A stretch of 64,000 bases of DNA, taken from NCBI GenBank assembly GCA_018806915.1, contig JAGKQI010000102.1:868001-932000 (forward strand). Reading direction: 5' to 3'. Numbering within the stretch: position 1 is the stretch's first letter; every line of letters starts with the position of its first letter. The DNA comes from Phytophthora colocasiae. Lineage: Eukaryota; Oomycota; Peronosporomycetes; Peronosporales; Peronosporaceae. A program made the position numbers and the translations under genes. The notes beneath the pieces were generated by a model. The model was given only the letters and a program-made list of their open reading frames with translations. It did no database searches and was not told where the DNA came from. This document shows positions 12,001-20,436 of the stretch, piece by piece.

Positions 12001-13178
12001 CGGCCCTGTTCGACACCGTAGCGCAGGCTGGATTGTGCCCAATTGAAGTCGTTTGTCAAATCTGTGATGCCACCGAGCAGACTCGGCATGCTCGTGCTGT
12101 CAGCATAGGAAGTAGAACCACTGGGGCCCGTCGCAGTTCTGTTGCAAGTGTCGAGGACACGAGGCGCATGGCTGAAATTGTTCAGTTCGCAACGACTGGT
12201 ATTGTGCTTCTTCACACGACTGATGAAGCGCGATATGGCGTGGTGCGCTCGGTGGCATTAGTGCAGCAGGCGATTTGCTCTGTTGCGGGAGACTATTACT
12301 CTCCTGTTGTCAAGGACGCTGTGGCGAAGCTTAGTCGTGCATCAACTGAGTCGGTGCTGGCACTGGCACGCACACTTGAAGTCAACAACGATTCGACTGG
12401 CGTTCTTTCCCGTATCAAGTCGAGTGTACGCAGTTGTTTCGAGTTCCTCGCTGAATGGATTAAGGTTAATATCCACACTGCTCCAGGATTTTCAATGCAG
12501 ATTGTTGCGAATTATGCTATGAACTTCCCGTCCTCCATCCAAGAAGATGCAGAACGCTTCCATGCTGAGGTTGCAGAAACATCCGCCACAACGTTGGAGC
12601 ACAGTGAGCTAGTGGGTGGAGATGGGAAGCAGCACTCTGCCACAGCAGAACTTCTGGGTGGTTTGCACGTAGTAGTGCAGAAGCTCGTCGACGTGCATCA
12701 AAGTGCCATTTTGAATCGGTATCTGGTGGCGCTGGGTCCTTCTCTCGTTGAGATCGTAGCTGTATCAAACGGGTATCCCGAAACACCAGGTGAACTCGCT
12801 GAACTGGACGAGGCCGAGGGGCTTCTTCGTGTGCTGACGATGCAGTTGAATGACCAGCACGGCTCCACATTTGTACATATGCTGCTCCCGAGGCTCGCGA
12901 CTGTGCTTAGTTACCCGCCGCCATCAACTGTAGACAACGCAGTACCTGCGCAAGTTCCTGGCATCTTGGCTCGACTACTGCTGTGTTTTGCTCAGACCCA
13001 CGCTGCTGCGTTCAAGGGAGAGGTGGCTGCCATGAATCCGATATTACGAGGAGTACTTGAGACTGCGTTACGTCTTGCTCTTAGCGGATCGGTTCCTCCC
13101 GCTGGAGGACGCGGACAGACATCGCTACCACAAACGAGCAGTCCTGCTGCCAAGCTTGACTTAAGCCGGTACAATTAA
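6024..13178 (+). CDS. HEATR5: HEAT-repeat protein 5 (HEATR5/p200, Laa1, plant SWEETIE family)
   Basis: This is a very large alpha-solenoid protein. Relatives bind the AP-1 clathrin adaptor (Laa1) or dynein/Aftiphilin (HEATR5B) in trans-Golgi and endosome traffic. ATG 6024 gives 2384 residues in a single exon. It is preferred over the longer open frame from 5793, which would run through the GOS28 first exon. Family blocks are clear: VRRSAGEALGSLAVILGE (about residue 1030), GAAFALACIKRVCG (about 1085), QPLRTWILHAWGIILQS and VVATLGPELDG (about 1190). Human HEATR5B has RCAAGEALGRMAQVVGE and ITTVGPELQG at the same spacing. A Gly/Ser-rich linker lies at residues 240-285. The absence of introns across 7.1 kb contrasts with its neighbours. 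Confidence 0.88.
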   Translation: MKGAARRLAAAVEALRTSGGSVAELQIQEKELVQALIVLQRLWKPELLTNPTVPKKRSAKSNAALFQLLLATLIVYSGGHTGNSSAGAAGGGTGAMGVSLSSSSTQTSECVHRLVCDLLVRSFDFSVVPSINEALMAKNSSLYVKVSLVMVVCRLPLQEALQFLPDVLAIANKNIRAADYYMKQCLIESVAHAFEGDSQRLLVFHNEALKIVNKTFQDKIPEVRIAAARLLQVVAERTSVTTVSSGSSSTGGQGGSGNGNSSGAGGSSGSAPGSSTGGSSNAHGVSLDAILQITAKGMDDVAPEARRAYSVVVGVVLAKYATSSSGEAEMQAGGDTSGASVSSSRTTNEEDAGGRGSLEHDTPPSSGSGKAKTGFKLHVPGINLPSSLSRRKATAVNFSTIANVVLYFKDMVTSKYLSTNPNQSHGGILASFSVALCSMFERLPPDAIAESQLREVMDATLAILDHPFALGDLTRARNAVGFVLRYGLNGCLTERQQEVLLGAYLQKLRDESQASEPNHHKILSTLVEMSHMFHSMGEACVTHARDASDVLQGLICHEKQSVRFQAAIALASLVTAIPYRLQSVLTNCLQGLRDTAEYLMRGGSDVEELRNSDSEKVDDGQEEGNDMQSKTHLYAIQGRSAAIAHILRAIKLDGNGGLSQSTMDDIYSISEELVESQFLNECADSIWLTCTRAGWTLVGSLVAMNDDQWVKANMEKLLNLWLKSSVLHSRESSLELLRIEAAVIALSSFLANYQNAAVDSDNDVNILASHVLHVYLMATQDTLSKPIKRRGQIARYRLLGWIINCFSMLPPIYSDSYIVLLDLIAEFTTAQALMNLRHSSLVPAKSTYLQSVLSSDDDTLDIVTLSRLDPGDYPSPLYSRELNHVLGLQQRENALTDTELEVQYLDTFLRSMTEKEAVDGATKRASCSPFTYVRLVDTSVILFGRLFHSIPEDLQLRCLQHYAGALSDVRVDCEVNVCSLLFAVIAEARRLEKSGAAPTSSASLSATSWPLQMQTMLCEMISSENAVVRRSAGEALGSLAVILGEDHCKGLIIELEKRLVVDKLPQGASNATFGTAADLDVSVLSAGAAFALACIKRVCGSRISIDTGLIFRFAGECSQPLRTWILHAWGIILQSVNSTGGDYEQFVNSTFSLMEAHVLAGFVYSKVNKRGLKWQISTKVALGRIINDVVATLGPELDGSSDRLNEFYSYWMLLRQDGDARVELQFLRFLEQVVVFAPSRFQAADLRYILRIISDTALLNSGTASLLPPQQNSSPPILSPPSGNGPSLATLGNFEPFQNDLVSVGVYTNGWSRSILQTVGLSCIRTLVERDPTLIHRQNLFCLLFSALHVEYNELMWGYLPGLHGMWDVLSFPCADNTTMQRNSIAVLQSAALALLDVEGRDHESAEPCLWALLCRSIAIGESTSMFAGADAEELMMSPKGMNTGIQVRSADTAGDDDASWSPNPALDMAKTDANSLASEAIAIQVNTWRATKASVGELMALMPPLSRQVRHFAVECVLRVIELMAATLPMTTDVGQNKQLHFDLIAARRYFFEMLSTGATLPVSTDSSIGNFLCMYLDEFVTLACHVTTTSAEGDELLMFQCMGLRLLNVLVKNFASARDPEVATGDAYLLDPYRAQLSSAIRHALKQVQVDSSPLTTDFDNEKGEESYFYAPLLLEAHTIAGTCVSAHLIQDKVGLGRILRAVVTPDYGHAHFIGDELTRTSLSLANLASVGDLLSSSVAEAIAQKDACDDEHRAVAVSPLVKAMINGLSDSAEYLFKCWMDSTFAYGLVMQGSAQWAQLDADSSALSDEVMVMPALQMPLPPVGVSPDVPTAALSTSKALPALYKRYWPKIIHAMASLEVYLPKLVSLCSTHGGNIPKWSSVLLSSAIFHVNANARDRMEDEGELPAVLRSIPLLLRALAENPPTQDNSSYDFPVLLTAALNTTILASKRCSGLAQTEAFKAMFSCLSRENLTFAREVCRSGEEGNQRSAALFDTVAQAGLCPIEVVCQICDATEQTRHARAVSIGSRTTGARRSSVASVEDTRRMAEIVQFATTGIVLLHTTDEARYGVVRSVALVQQAICSVAGDYYSPVVKDAVAKLSRASTESVLALARTLEVNNDSTGVLSRIKSSVRSCFEFLAEWIKVNIHTAPGFSMQIVANYAMNFPSSIQEDAERFHAEVAETSATTLEHSELVGGDGKQHSATAELLGGLHVVVQKLVDVHQSAILNRYLVALGPSLVEIVAVSNGYPETPGELAELDEAEGLLRVLTMQLNDQHGSTFVHMLLPRLATVLSYPPPSTVDNAVPAQVPGILARLLLCFAQTHAAAFKGEVAAMNPILRGVLETALRLALSGSVPPAGGRGQTSLPQTSSPAAKLDLSRYN

Positions 13179-13294
13179 CACTTCCAAGAAACCAGAGAGG
13201 TAGAGAATGTTTAAAATGAGTATACATATCGCTAAGGAGCACCTTACAGCGCTCGGTGTGTCACGTCTCGATGCTAACGTTAGATTGGTAGGTC

Positions 13295-14639
13295 TCATAG
13301 TGTCGTTTCTGGACGGGAATTCGTGGCAACATTCTGCACTGCCAATAACTCCAGCAGGCTGAAAAGAACTGTGTGGACAAGTTCCATGCTGTAGAGCTAC
13401 AAAAGCTGAGTCAGACAACAAAGCAGTAGGTAAAATACTACTTCAAGCAAAAACTCACCTCCACGCCTCCGTCCAGGTCAACGGCCACTTCCTGCATTTC
13501 AACTCGTTCGATCTCGTAAGTGGATAAATCAAATGGCAGCGAATCGATATACAGTCGCTCTACCAGCTCAATAAGCTCTGTACAACATAACACGTTAGCA
13601 ATTGACAGCATGCATGGCGAAAAATCAGTAACATCCGCGTACCTGGTACGTAAGCGGACGGACGATTTCCTCCAGGTCGCTGAAAAAGACGCCGTAGCGT
13701 AGCCCATGGAACTGTCATTGTGTATGTGCGTACAACATCCTCTTCCTTCGTCGCCCGGTACTTTAGCAGCAAAGGTGCTCGCAACGGATCTTGATCTACC
13801 GTTGAGCTGCCCCGCGGATCTCCGTCCTCTTCCTGGTTATTCACCTCGTGTTGAACTCTTGACGGTCTTGATTCTTCAGCTAGAAATCTTGACGGTCTTG
13901 ATTCTTCAGCTAGAAGACTGGTCACGACCCAATTACGCGCAAGACGTTTGAGGTTCATTTGCTGAATGTGCACGACGTGTGTATTCACAACACACTGAAA
14001 GCGACGCTGTAGCCAGGAGCAGACCCACCGCAATAGCTCCTCGTTTCCCCTCAGCAGCAACACTTGCTGTCTCTCACGCCCTTTATGTGGCGCACGTTGC
14101 TCCTGTTCCGTCGGGAAATAGAGCACAAAGCCGCCTGTGCGCTCCGGCCCTGCCTTTGCTTCTCTACTACGGCGCCGATCACGCTCTTCGCGGATCTGGA
14201 AAGCTACAAACGCGTCGGTATTGCGAATGCTTACACTGTAACCGAACTGTTGGCCGCATGCACGCAGTGCTGCGGCGCGTAGCGTCTTTACCAGGTCGTG
14301 CGCGTATTCGCTGAGCTGCTCGCGCTGGAAGTGGAAGAGCGGCGACGTACAGTGCACGACCCAGCGGCGGTCCAATAGCACCTGTTCCATGCTCACTCGT
14401 TCGCGTTCACGGCGCGCTGCAGCTTCTCGCAGCGTTTCCTGATTATTCGGTACGTTCGCCGCCGGTCCAGCATCCTCAGGTGCACGAGTGTACTGTGACG
14501 GGCGCATGGGCGAGCTGTAGGCTTCTCGGAGCTTCTGCTGCTGCGCTGCTGTGATCCTTGCAGGTGGCTCTGGACGAGAGTTCTCCATGGGCGGCGACTC
14601 GACTTCTTGGCTACTGCTGGGACAGCAAATTGTCATCAC
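13295..14639 (-). CDS. CENPL: inner kinetochore protein CENP-L
   Basis: CENP-L pairs with CENP-N in the constitutive centromere-associated network. The translation aligns with human CENP-L over most of its length. LLDRRWVVHCTSPLFHF matches LLHKQWTLYSLTPLYKF, LLLRGNEELLRWVCSWLQRR matches the GAESNTAIIGTWFQKTF block, and LFQRP is followed by LIELVERLYIDSL. Exon 1 ends near 13649. Exon 2 runs from about 13582 to 13456. The last exon starts after a TTTTGTAG acceptor (about 13398), encodes LYSMELVHTVLFSLLELLAV and ends at TGA 13295-13297. The start could be Met 14639 or Met 14588 (MENSRPEPP). An exact 10-residue duplication (AEESRPSR twice) lies at 13858-13917. Confidence 0.8.
13858..13917. repeat. 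tandem duplication of 30 bp inside CENP-L
   Basis: Two adjacent 30-bp units (13858-13887 and 13888-13917) are identical for their first 28 bases. They stay in frame and duplicate a 10-residue Ser/Arg-rich stretch in the linker between the two CENP-L halves. The near identity suggests a recent slippage event. Confidence 0.9.
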
Positions 14640-14824
14640 GTAACGGTTTATGTCTTGTGTGTGGACTGGACTTCTATGCAGGGTGGAACAAGAATCGCTA
14701 GGAGCAAATGAAATTTTACCAATGCTGACGTCAGAGGCCGGACCTTGTGGTCACCACGACCGCTTGCTATTACCATTGGTACTTGTAAACCCTCCCTGAA
14801 TGACTGGACTACATACGAATGTGC

Positions 14825-15718
14825 TTATCCGCCGGCGAGAAGCAGGAAGATGAGGATCACCACGAGCACGAGAATGATGAGATACAGCTTGGTGTTGTTG
14901 CTTTGCTTGGCCACCTAGAGAGGAGAAGATTAGCTCGACAATGTCATACTAGTACTATTTAAGTAGAGATTCTATCGTACCCGTGCTGCGCGTGCGCCCT
15001 CGGATTCGAGTCCGTCCGTGACGCGAGACACATCGTCATCGATCTCGTTCAGCAACCGCACGTGCAGATCTGTCTCGTCCTTCACAGTTAAGCTGTAGGT
15101 ACGCAGGTTGGACACGCCCTGACCGATCAAGTCCAGCTGCTGATCTTGGTCCTTCATAATCTGGTTTTGCATGCTCAATAGTCGTGCCGGTGCATCCGAC
15201 GCTCCTGGGCTGCAATAGCAACACGGAGTCAGTCTCTAAGCGTAATGAGTCTTTATTACAGCACGCCAACCCACCTCACAGCAGCCTTCGACATCTTTCG
15301 ACTGTTATACATATCCAAGTCTTCTTGCTGCAACAGTAAAAACGTCAACAACGCCACTCCAGTCTGTACACTTCGACAAATATGTACCTGATCTTGTGCT
15401 AACTGGTTTAGCAGTCTTTCACGCCGCTCAATTTCCTGCTGCGTCCTGGAGTAGAAAGAAATCATTTTCTTATAAGCCCACGTATTCTATATCTCTCCTA
15501 ATATCAACTACTTAGTATAACAGGCCGTACACTGAACTGGACGATCGCTTGAGCTGGTCGAAATCGCGCTTGAGCCGCGAGACGCTCTGTTGCAATGCAA
15601 AGACGCTGGTACCGATGGAGCCTGAATTGCCTGTGCGGATTTTGCTGGAGAGAACCTGTTCCTGACCGCGCGCGTTCTCCAGCCGGTCCAACCACGACGC
15701 CCACGCCGTCGCGCTCAT
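14825..15718 (-). CDS. Qc-SNARE, SYP5/syntaxin-8 type
   Basis: This is a SNARE for late endosome or vacuole fusion, inferred from its resemblance to plant SYP51/52 and syntaxin 8. Exon 1 starts MSATAWASWLDRLENARGQE, and short exons carry RTQQEIERRERLLNQLAQDQ and EDLDMYNSRKMSKAAVR. The SNARE motif is in the next exon (MQNQIMKDQDQQLDLIGQGV through LLNEIDDDVSRV), with a central Asp in place of the zero-layer Gln region that needs alignment. The last exon (14825-14914) is a tail anchor (LYLIILVLVVILIFLLLAGG). All joins keep frame. Its 5' end faces Tim9 across 139 bp. Confidence 0.82.
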
Positions 15719-15857
15719 AGTTCGCCCTAGTGTTCGTCTTCTCTTTCGAAATCTTTTCGCCTGATTATTGGATACCGGTTTCGTACCGCTGGAAAAGCGG
15801 TAGTAGTGCTTTCCCACCCTCCATTCGGCACGAAGACACTTAACGACCGAAGAAAGA
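15719..15857. promoter_or_regulatory. divergent promoter Qc-SNARE / Tim9
   Basis: This is a 139-bp shared upstream region. It contains ATTGG (15767-15771) and a small hairpin, TACCGCT paired with AGCGGTA (about 15785-15803). Function is inferred from position. Confidence 0.4.
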
Positions 15858-16124
15858 ATGAGCCAGCGGGAATTCGAGCGCAAGATGGAGGAGCACATCG
15901 AGGAGATGCGCGTGACACAGACCATTGCGTACTTCAGCCGTACGGTGGAGCTGTGCTTTACGGACTGTGTGCACGCCTTCCGCAGCAAGAAGCTGGACGA
16001 CAAGGAGACGTCATGCGTCAACAACTGCGCGGAGAAGTTCCTGCGCCATACCATGCGCTCCTCTGTGCGTCTACAGGAGAGTTATGCCGACATCATGCAG
16101 CAGCAGCAGGACCAGCAGAAATAG
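15858..16124 (+). CDS. TIM9: mitochondrial small Tim chaperone Tim9
   Basis: This intermembrane-space chaperone, with Tim10, escorts hydrophobic carrier precursors to TIM22. The 88-residue single-exon protein has the twin CX3C motif: CFTDC at residues 34-38 and CVNNC at about 54-58. The FTDCVHAF and CVNNCAEKFL blocks are closest to Tim9 rather than Tim8/10/13. The Gln-rich C-terminal tail (QQQQDQQK) is a lineage addition. Confidence 0.9.
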   Translation: MSQREFERKMEEHIEEMRVTQTIAYFSRTVELCFTDCVHAFRSKKLDDKETSCVNNCAEKFLRHTMRSSVRLQESYADIMQQQQDQQK

Positions 16125-16915
16125 ACGGCTTAGAGCAGCAGTGGCGTCGAGCAGGAAAAAGGAGATGCAGAGAAATGAACACCATTATGACGCTTGTAGC
16201 GGCGCTTCCGATCTGCTTTCTGTGTTGACCGTCTGCATACTCAGCTTTCATGGGGATATTCTTGTGGTGATACATGCATCTCACAAACAGCACGAGAAGC
16301 TATCAATGACCTTGGAATGCCCAACCTTCAGGATGAAATTGGGGCCATCAGACATATTGTGGTTGTATGACGACGTTAATCTACAGTGGAGAACGTAGAT
16401 CCTTCCTGCCCCATGACGAACTGGAGGATCGTAGAATACCCCAGTCACATGTGGCCTGTGATGCACCGCATAGGCTCGGTCTTGGGTTGCTCCATGGAGG
16501 GTCTCATTCTCCCAGTCGGTGCGAAGGCTACTGGTGGCGCGGTACAGGTGACATTTCCTGCAGAACGTCCTCGAGTTTCAGGAAGGTGCGGCTGCCCTCA
16601 CCATAGACGTCCTCGTTCGACATAGTCCTCTCATCGTTGTCGCCAACGATAAAATATTCACCCCGGAAATGATCTCGAAACTGATTCCAACCACGTGGTG
16701 TGCTTGTAAATCTCTCCAAGGGATGAATGGACCCAAGCACCTTCTCCTTACGCTGGTGCTTTAACGTGGAAGTGGGCATCCCTTGGCAGATTGAAGTGCG
16801 AGGAAGGCATCAAAGCGAAGTGCGAGGCGGCCAGCGGGACCCAGCCATGCTCTTTCGTAGGTCGGCCGCATGATCGCAGCGTGAATCGCCTCCAGCTGAG
16901 CCTCACCACAGCGAC
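16125..16915. other. 790-bp stretch, no recognised gene
   Basis: This lies between the tail-to-tail Tim9 and UPF0598 genes. Minus-strand frames of 83 codons (16528-16779) and 64 codons (16761-16955) and plus-strand frames of about 79 codons exist. None resembles a known family, and they overlap each other in different frames. I see no repeat or RNA structure. Confidence 0.5.
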
Positions 16916-17732
16916 CTATTCGATCGCATGGATCGGGTAGCGCTGGTTGTTCCATTTGAACTCGCCGATTACAAGAGCACTAACATCCTGATTAGCATCG
17001 ACATTATCGACATCATCCGGGAAGTCGTGGACGTCAATGTGTTTGCCAAGCTCGACCGCAAGTTGAGATCGCAAGAGCGCGATGCCTGCTGAAGTTCCCG
17101 GTGCGACGTGTTTGGTCTGTACGACATGGTACAATCTTCCCCTTGAGAGTGAGATTCGCAATGTTTCTGGTAGGAAAGGCATCGAGAGTTCGCCGCCACC
17201 GAATACGAGTGTCCACTTGTCTTCTTGCTCATTTTTGCGGAGATCCTCGAAGACGAACGGCCGGTCTGCGCACTTGATAAGTTCATCTCCTTTCCTCACG
17301 GGGACCGGAACGGATATTCCAAAACTTCTTCCTCCTCCTGCGATTTACACTGAGCGATTCCATTCGACCGTACCTGTGAGAAGAACAACAACAGAAAACT
17401 TAACGCTCTTGAGCGACGTTGCGATGTTCTTCGGGCGGGTGTCCTCCAGGAACAAACGCCCCTGTAAAGCACAAACTTCAGTGAGACGCATTCCACATAA
17501 GTATCCAACTACAACGCCTCCTACCTGCTCATCAACGTAGTAAAAGCATTTCCGTTTCTGGCCTTGTAGATCGTAGAACGCCTCGCTAGAAGCAACAACA
17601 ATTCAATTCAGACACCAATATCCATTGCTTTTCGTTTGTTAGCCAGACCTCTTGATGTCCTTCAGCTGCTTAAGATACTTATCTTCGTCGACTGTACAGA
17701 AGCCTCGCAGTCCGTGAGGTACGCGACGCCAT
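16916..17732 (-). CDS. UPF0598 family protein (C8orf82-like), reading frame apparently interrupted
   Basis: This is a conserved eukaryotic protein of unknown function; the human member is reported in mitochondria. Exon 1 (17698-17732) encodes a basic start, MASRTSRTARLL, like a mitochondrial presequence. Exon 2 (17525-17585) has KCFYYVDEQ and the next exon GRLFLEDTRPKNIATSLK, matching YFYYVDHQGQLFLDD in human. The family blocks FLLLFFSQVRSNG and EYPFRSP then appear one frame over. KCADRPFVF, FGGGELSMPF, GRLYHV and GIALLRSQLAVEL return in the first frame through TAG 16916-16918. Either a 31-bp intron plus one indel, or two compensating indels (about 17400 and 17305), would explain this. It may be a decaying gene, a sequence error, or an unusual splice. 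Confidence 0.72.
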
Positions 17733-17862
17733 GCACAGGGGCACAGGCTTCCACAGTCACTGGAACGCCATCATACATCTCAATCCTCGAGAGAGTGACT
17801 ATCGTTTTTTATTAGTGACAGCCCAATTTTCGAGCTCCCATTTCTTCGTTCTCCCCCAAAAA

Positions 17863-18753
17863 ATGGCGTCGTCCCCAACCAGCATCAAGTCTGACGACGG
17901 GCAGATTCCGATACCCCGCGGCTACTCGAAGCGAGGCGATGGCTTCTCGGTGCAAGAGACGGAGGGTCTACTGACGGAAATCCGCGAGCGTTGGCAAGAA
18001 GGATGGGACGTGATCGCAGAAGTACACAACACGCAGTTTCCAGGTCACAAGCGCACGGCCGGCTCGCTCAAGCGCAAATTCGCCAAGCTCTACCGCACCA
18101 AAATTGATGTGACTACCAAGGAGAAGCATGCGCGTGCTGCCGTCATGGCCAAGAAGGTGCGCGATGAGATGCGCGTCCAACGACGTGGACTTGCGCCCGC
18201 CGCGCGCGGGCTAGCAGACGATCTGATAGGAGATACTGACACTGCTGTAGGAGTGCAGGAGGTGCACGAGGACCTAAGTGAGGTCGAAATAATCGGGTCA
18301 CAACCTGCAACGCAGCCTCAATCGCTGACTGAAGCCCCAGTGACACCCAATGAGCAAGATCTGCGGCAAACACTGGCACCGGGTGTGCCATTAACCCAAG
18401 GTATGCCAGATGCGTGGCAGGCGGCAATGAATCGCTGGCCTATTGCTGGCGAATCTCTGCGCAGACTTCGGTCACGGGCTGCGAGCGGCGAGACCGTGGA
18501 CACTCAAGATTTAGCACAGACGATGCTGATGGTGCTGCTCGATTCCCAGCACCAACGCGACGTGGAGCGGGATCAGGAGCGTGAGGAGCGGCGACTGGAG
18601 AAACAACAATGGCAGGAAGAGATGCGCGAGCAACAGCGTCGGCATGAGCAAGAGCGTATCGAAGATCGTCGACGTAATGAGCAGTTCATGCAGGTGATGA
18701 CGACGCTTGTGGCGCAGATTGCAGCTGGTCAGCAGCGCGGTGGCTTGAATTGA
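17863..18753 (+). CDS. DUF6818-like SANT/Myb-type protein with coiled-coil tail (paralogue A)
   Basis: This is probably a DNA-binding protein of an expanded oomycete family. The N-terminal domain (about residues 20-85) reads GFSVQETEGLLTEIRERW, WDVIAEVHN and SLKRKFAKLYR, a SANT-like trihelix as in DUF6818. A low-complexity middle follows, then a strongly charged Gln/Arg/Glu helix (about 230-290, predicted coiled coil) and FMQVMTTLVAQIA at the end. ATG 17863 is chosen because CCCCCAAAAAATGGC is shared with the start of the inverted paralogue at 20159. The frame is open upstream to 17731 but that part is unlike the paralogue. The role is inferred; no target is known. Confidence 0.7.
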   Translation: MASSPTSIKSDDGQIPIPRGYSKRGDGFSVQETEGLLTEIRERWQEGWDVIAEVHNTQFPGHKRTAGSLKRKFAKLYRTKIDVTTKEKHARAAVMAKKVRDEMRVQRRGLAPAARGLADDLIGDTDTAVGVQEVHEDLSEVEIIGSQPATQPQSLTEAPVTPNEQDLRQTLAPGVPLTQGMPDAWQAAMNRWPIAGESLRRLRSRAASGETVDTQDLAQTMLMVLLDSQHQRDVERDQEREERRLEKQQWQEEMREQQRRHEQERIEDRRRNEQFMQVMTTLVAQIAAGQQRGGLN

Positions 18754-19205
18754 GCGGCATTGGCAACGGTTTTGCATGAAGTGCTGAAGCTAGGCAACGT
18801 AGGTATGTTGCATAACGTTGATAATAGTGATTTGCCAAGCTTGTTGACTATTACTTCTGCCTATTTGACATTGAAGGTAGCTTCAACATTGCAAATAACA
18901 ACGCGGAGAGGGCAGCTCAGACAGACAGCGAGTCTGCTCATTTGACGCTCTCGAGTTTGAATTAGAGAGTAAGTAGTATGTAAGCTGGAAATACTTGGTA
19001 GCGTTGTGGTGCTGACCTCATTGATAATGCTTAACGCAAGGGTGTGCGCGGTTCAAATTCGCAAACCATACCTATTGATAACAACCCTAGCGGACGCCAT
19101 TCCAGCTCTTGGGGCTTGCATATTGCAGGCTGCACTACACGGAAGGTTTCCATCGGAAACGAAGAGTACACATAAGTACTGTAACGCAAATCCGACCTTA
19201 CACGA
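18754..19205. other. spacer between convergent DUF6818 paralogues
   Basis: This 452-bp AT-rich spacer has no open frame of interest. Its one notable feature is the tRNA-like A-box/B-box block at 18992-19075, listed separately. Confidence 0.5.
18992..19075 (+). repeat. tRNA-like remnant (possible tRNA-derived SINE piece)
   Basis: TAGCGTTGTGGTG (from 18999) resembles a pol III A box. GGTTCAAATTC (19050-19060) fits the B-box consensus GGTTCRANYCC at normal tRNA spacing, and a partial T-stem can be drawn. The acceptor stem does not pair and the anticodon stem is imperfect, so it is not a working tRNA. A decayed tRNA or tRNA-derived SINE is the best guess. Confidence 0.3.
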
Positions 19206-20159
19206 TCAACACTCGGTGTCACGAGGCTGGGGTGACCCATTCTTGCCCACGAGCAGCATCATCATCTGCATGAACTGCTCGTGTCTGCGACGGTTTTCAG
19301 CGCGCTCTTCTACACGTTCTTCATTGCGATGACGTCGTTCTTCCCGCTCTTCATCCCGGCGACGTTCCTCCTCCTGTCTCCGCTTCTCGGCCTCTTCTCT
19401 GCGACGTCGCCGCTCCTCATCCCGACGTTGTCTCTCCTCCTCTCTGTCGAGGTCGCGCTGGTACTGCGACCGTAAAACGACTTTAAGCACAGACGTCAAC
19501 AGATCATCTGTCGGCAACGGCGTAGCCTCCGGCGGGAACACAACTGCTGGGCTTGGCCATTCCGTCGTTGGCGGCGAAGCCCGCGCACGCGGACGGGTAA
19601 CTACAGGAGGTGGTGTCGCCACAGGAGAAGGAAGAGGCACTGCAGACGGAGACGCCGTGGCGACTGCAGTGGTAGGAGCTACAGGTGCCACTTCAGCTGC
19701 TGTATCCACCCAGCTATGCTCTGATTCAGCTCCATCCTGTCGTTCGTCCGCCGATGGCGGCTGGAATGAAGCTTCACTCGAATCCACAGGTGTAGCGCTC
19801 TCGACGCCCGGAATTACGGAGCCCGGAGCAGGCGGTACACCATCGACCATCTCTTTGTGCACAACATGCGCGAACGTGATGGCTTGGTGGTTCTTAGCCC
19901 CCCGCGGAGGGATATTGGCGCGATACAGTCGTGAAAATTTCTTCTTGAGAGAATCAGCCGAGCGGTTGTGCTTGGCAAACTGCGCGTTGTGTAGCTGCGC
20001 GATGACATCCCATCCGTCACGCCAACGCGCACGCACCAGCTGCAGGAGACCCATAGACTCGGCCTCTGTGAAGCCATCGCCACGCCGCTGTACATGCGGC
20101 CCAAGTCGCCGCTTCACGTCCGTCTCCAGGACGTCTTGTGGGGAAAAGCGTGCAGCCAT
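19206..20159 (-). CDS. DUF6818-like SANT/Myb-type protein with coiled-coil tail (paralogue B)
   Basis: This is a paralogue of the plus-strand gene at 17863. The domain reads RRGDGFTEAESMGLLQLVRA, WDVIAQLHNAQF and SLKKKFSRLYRANI, followed by a Pro/Ala/Thr-rich linker (about 130-210) and a long Arg/Glu helix (about 225-300) ending FMQMMMLLVGKNG. ATG 20159 (MAARFSPQD) is preferred to the upstream Met at 20198 because the bases just before it (CCCCCACCCAAAAAATGGC) match the other paralogue's leader. The two genes point towards each other. Function is unknown; nuclear DNA binding is inferred from the domain. Confidence 0.7.
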   Translation of the reverse strand: MAARFSPQDVLETDVKRRLGPHVQRRGDGFTEAESMGLLQLVRARWRDGWDVIAQLHNAQFAKHNRSADSLKKKFSRLYRANIPPRGAKNHQAITFAHVVHKEMVDGVPPAPGSVIPGVESATPVDSSEASFQPPSADERQDGAESEHSWVDTAAEVAPVAPTTAVATASPSAVPLPSPVATPPPVVTRPRARASPPTTEWPSPAVVFPPEATPLPTDDLLTSVLKVVLRSQYQRDLDREEERQRRDEERRRRREEAEKRRQEEERRRDEEREERRHRNEERVEERAENRRRHEQFMQMMMLLVGKNGSPQPRDTEC

Positions 20160-20436
20160 TTTTTGGGTGGGGGAAGAATTTGAGAATGGGTGGATCAAAA
20201 AATTTGCCTGGACAAAGTGCGATCATTAAGGAACATTTTACTAGTGGAAAGTATACTTGGACCAATATACCAAAAAATGTATGAGAACTTATTTAGGCGC
20301 GAAAATGGACGGCACAGATTCGACCCAGATTTGAATTCTTGAAGTTGACTTCCTCGTCAAGGTAGACGCTACTAGGACTACCAAAAAGGACAAGACTAAG
20401 AGAAGAACAATAGCAATAAAGAGAGAACAAGTCGTA

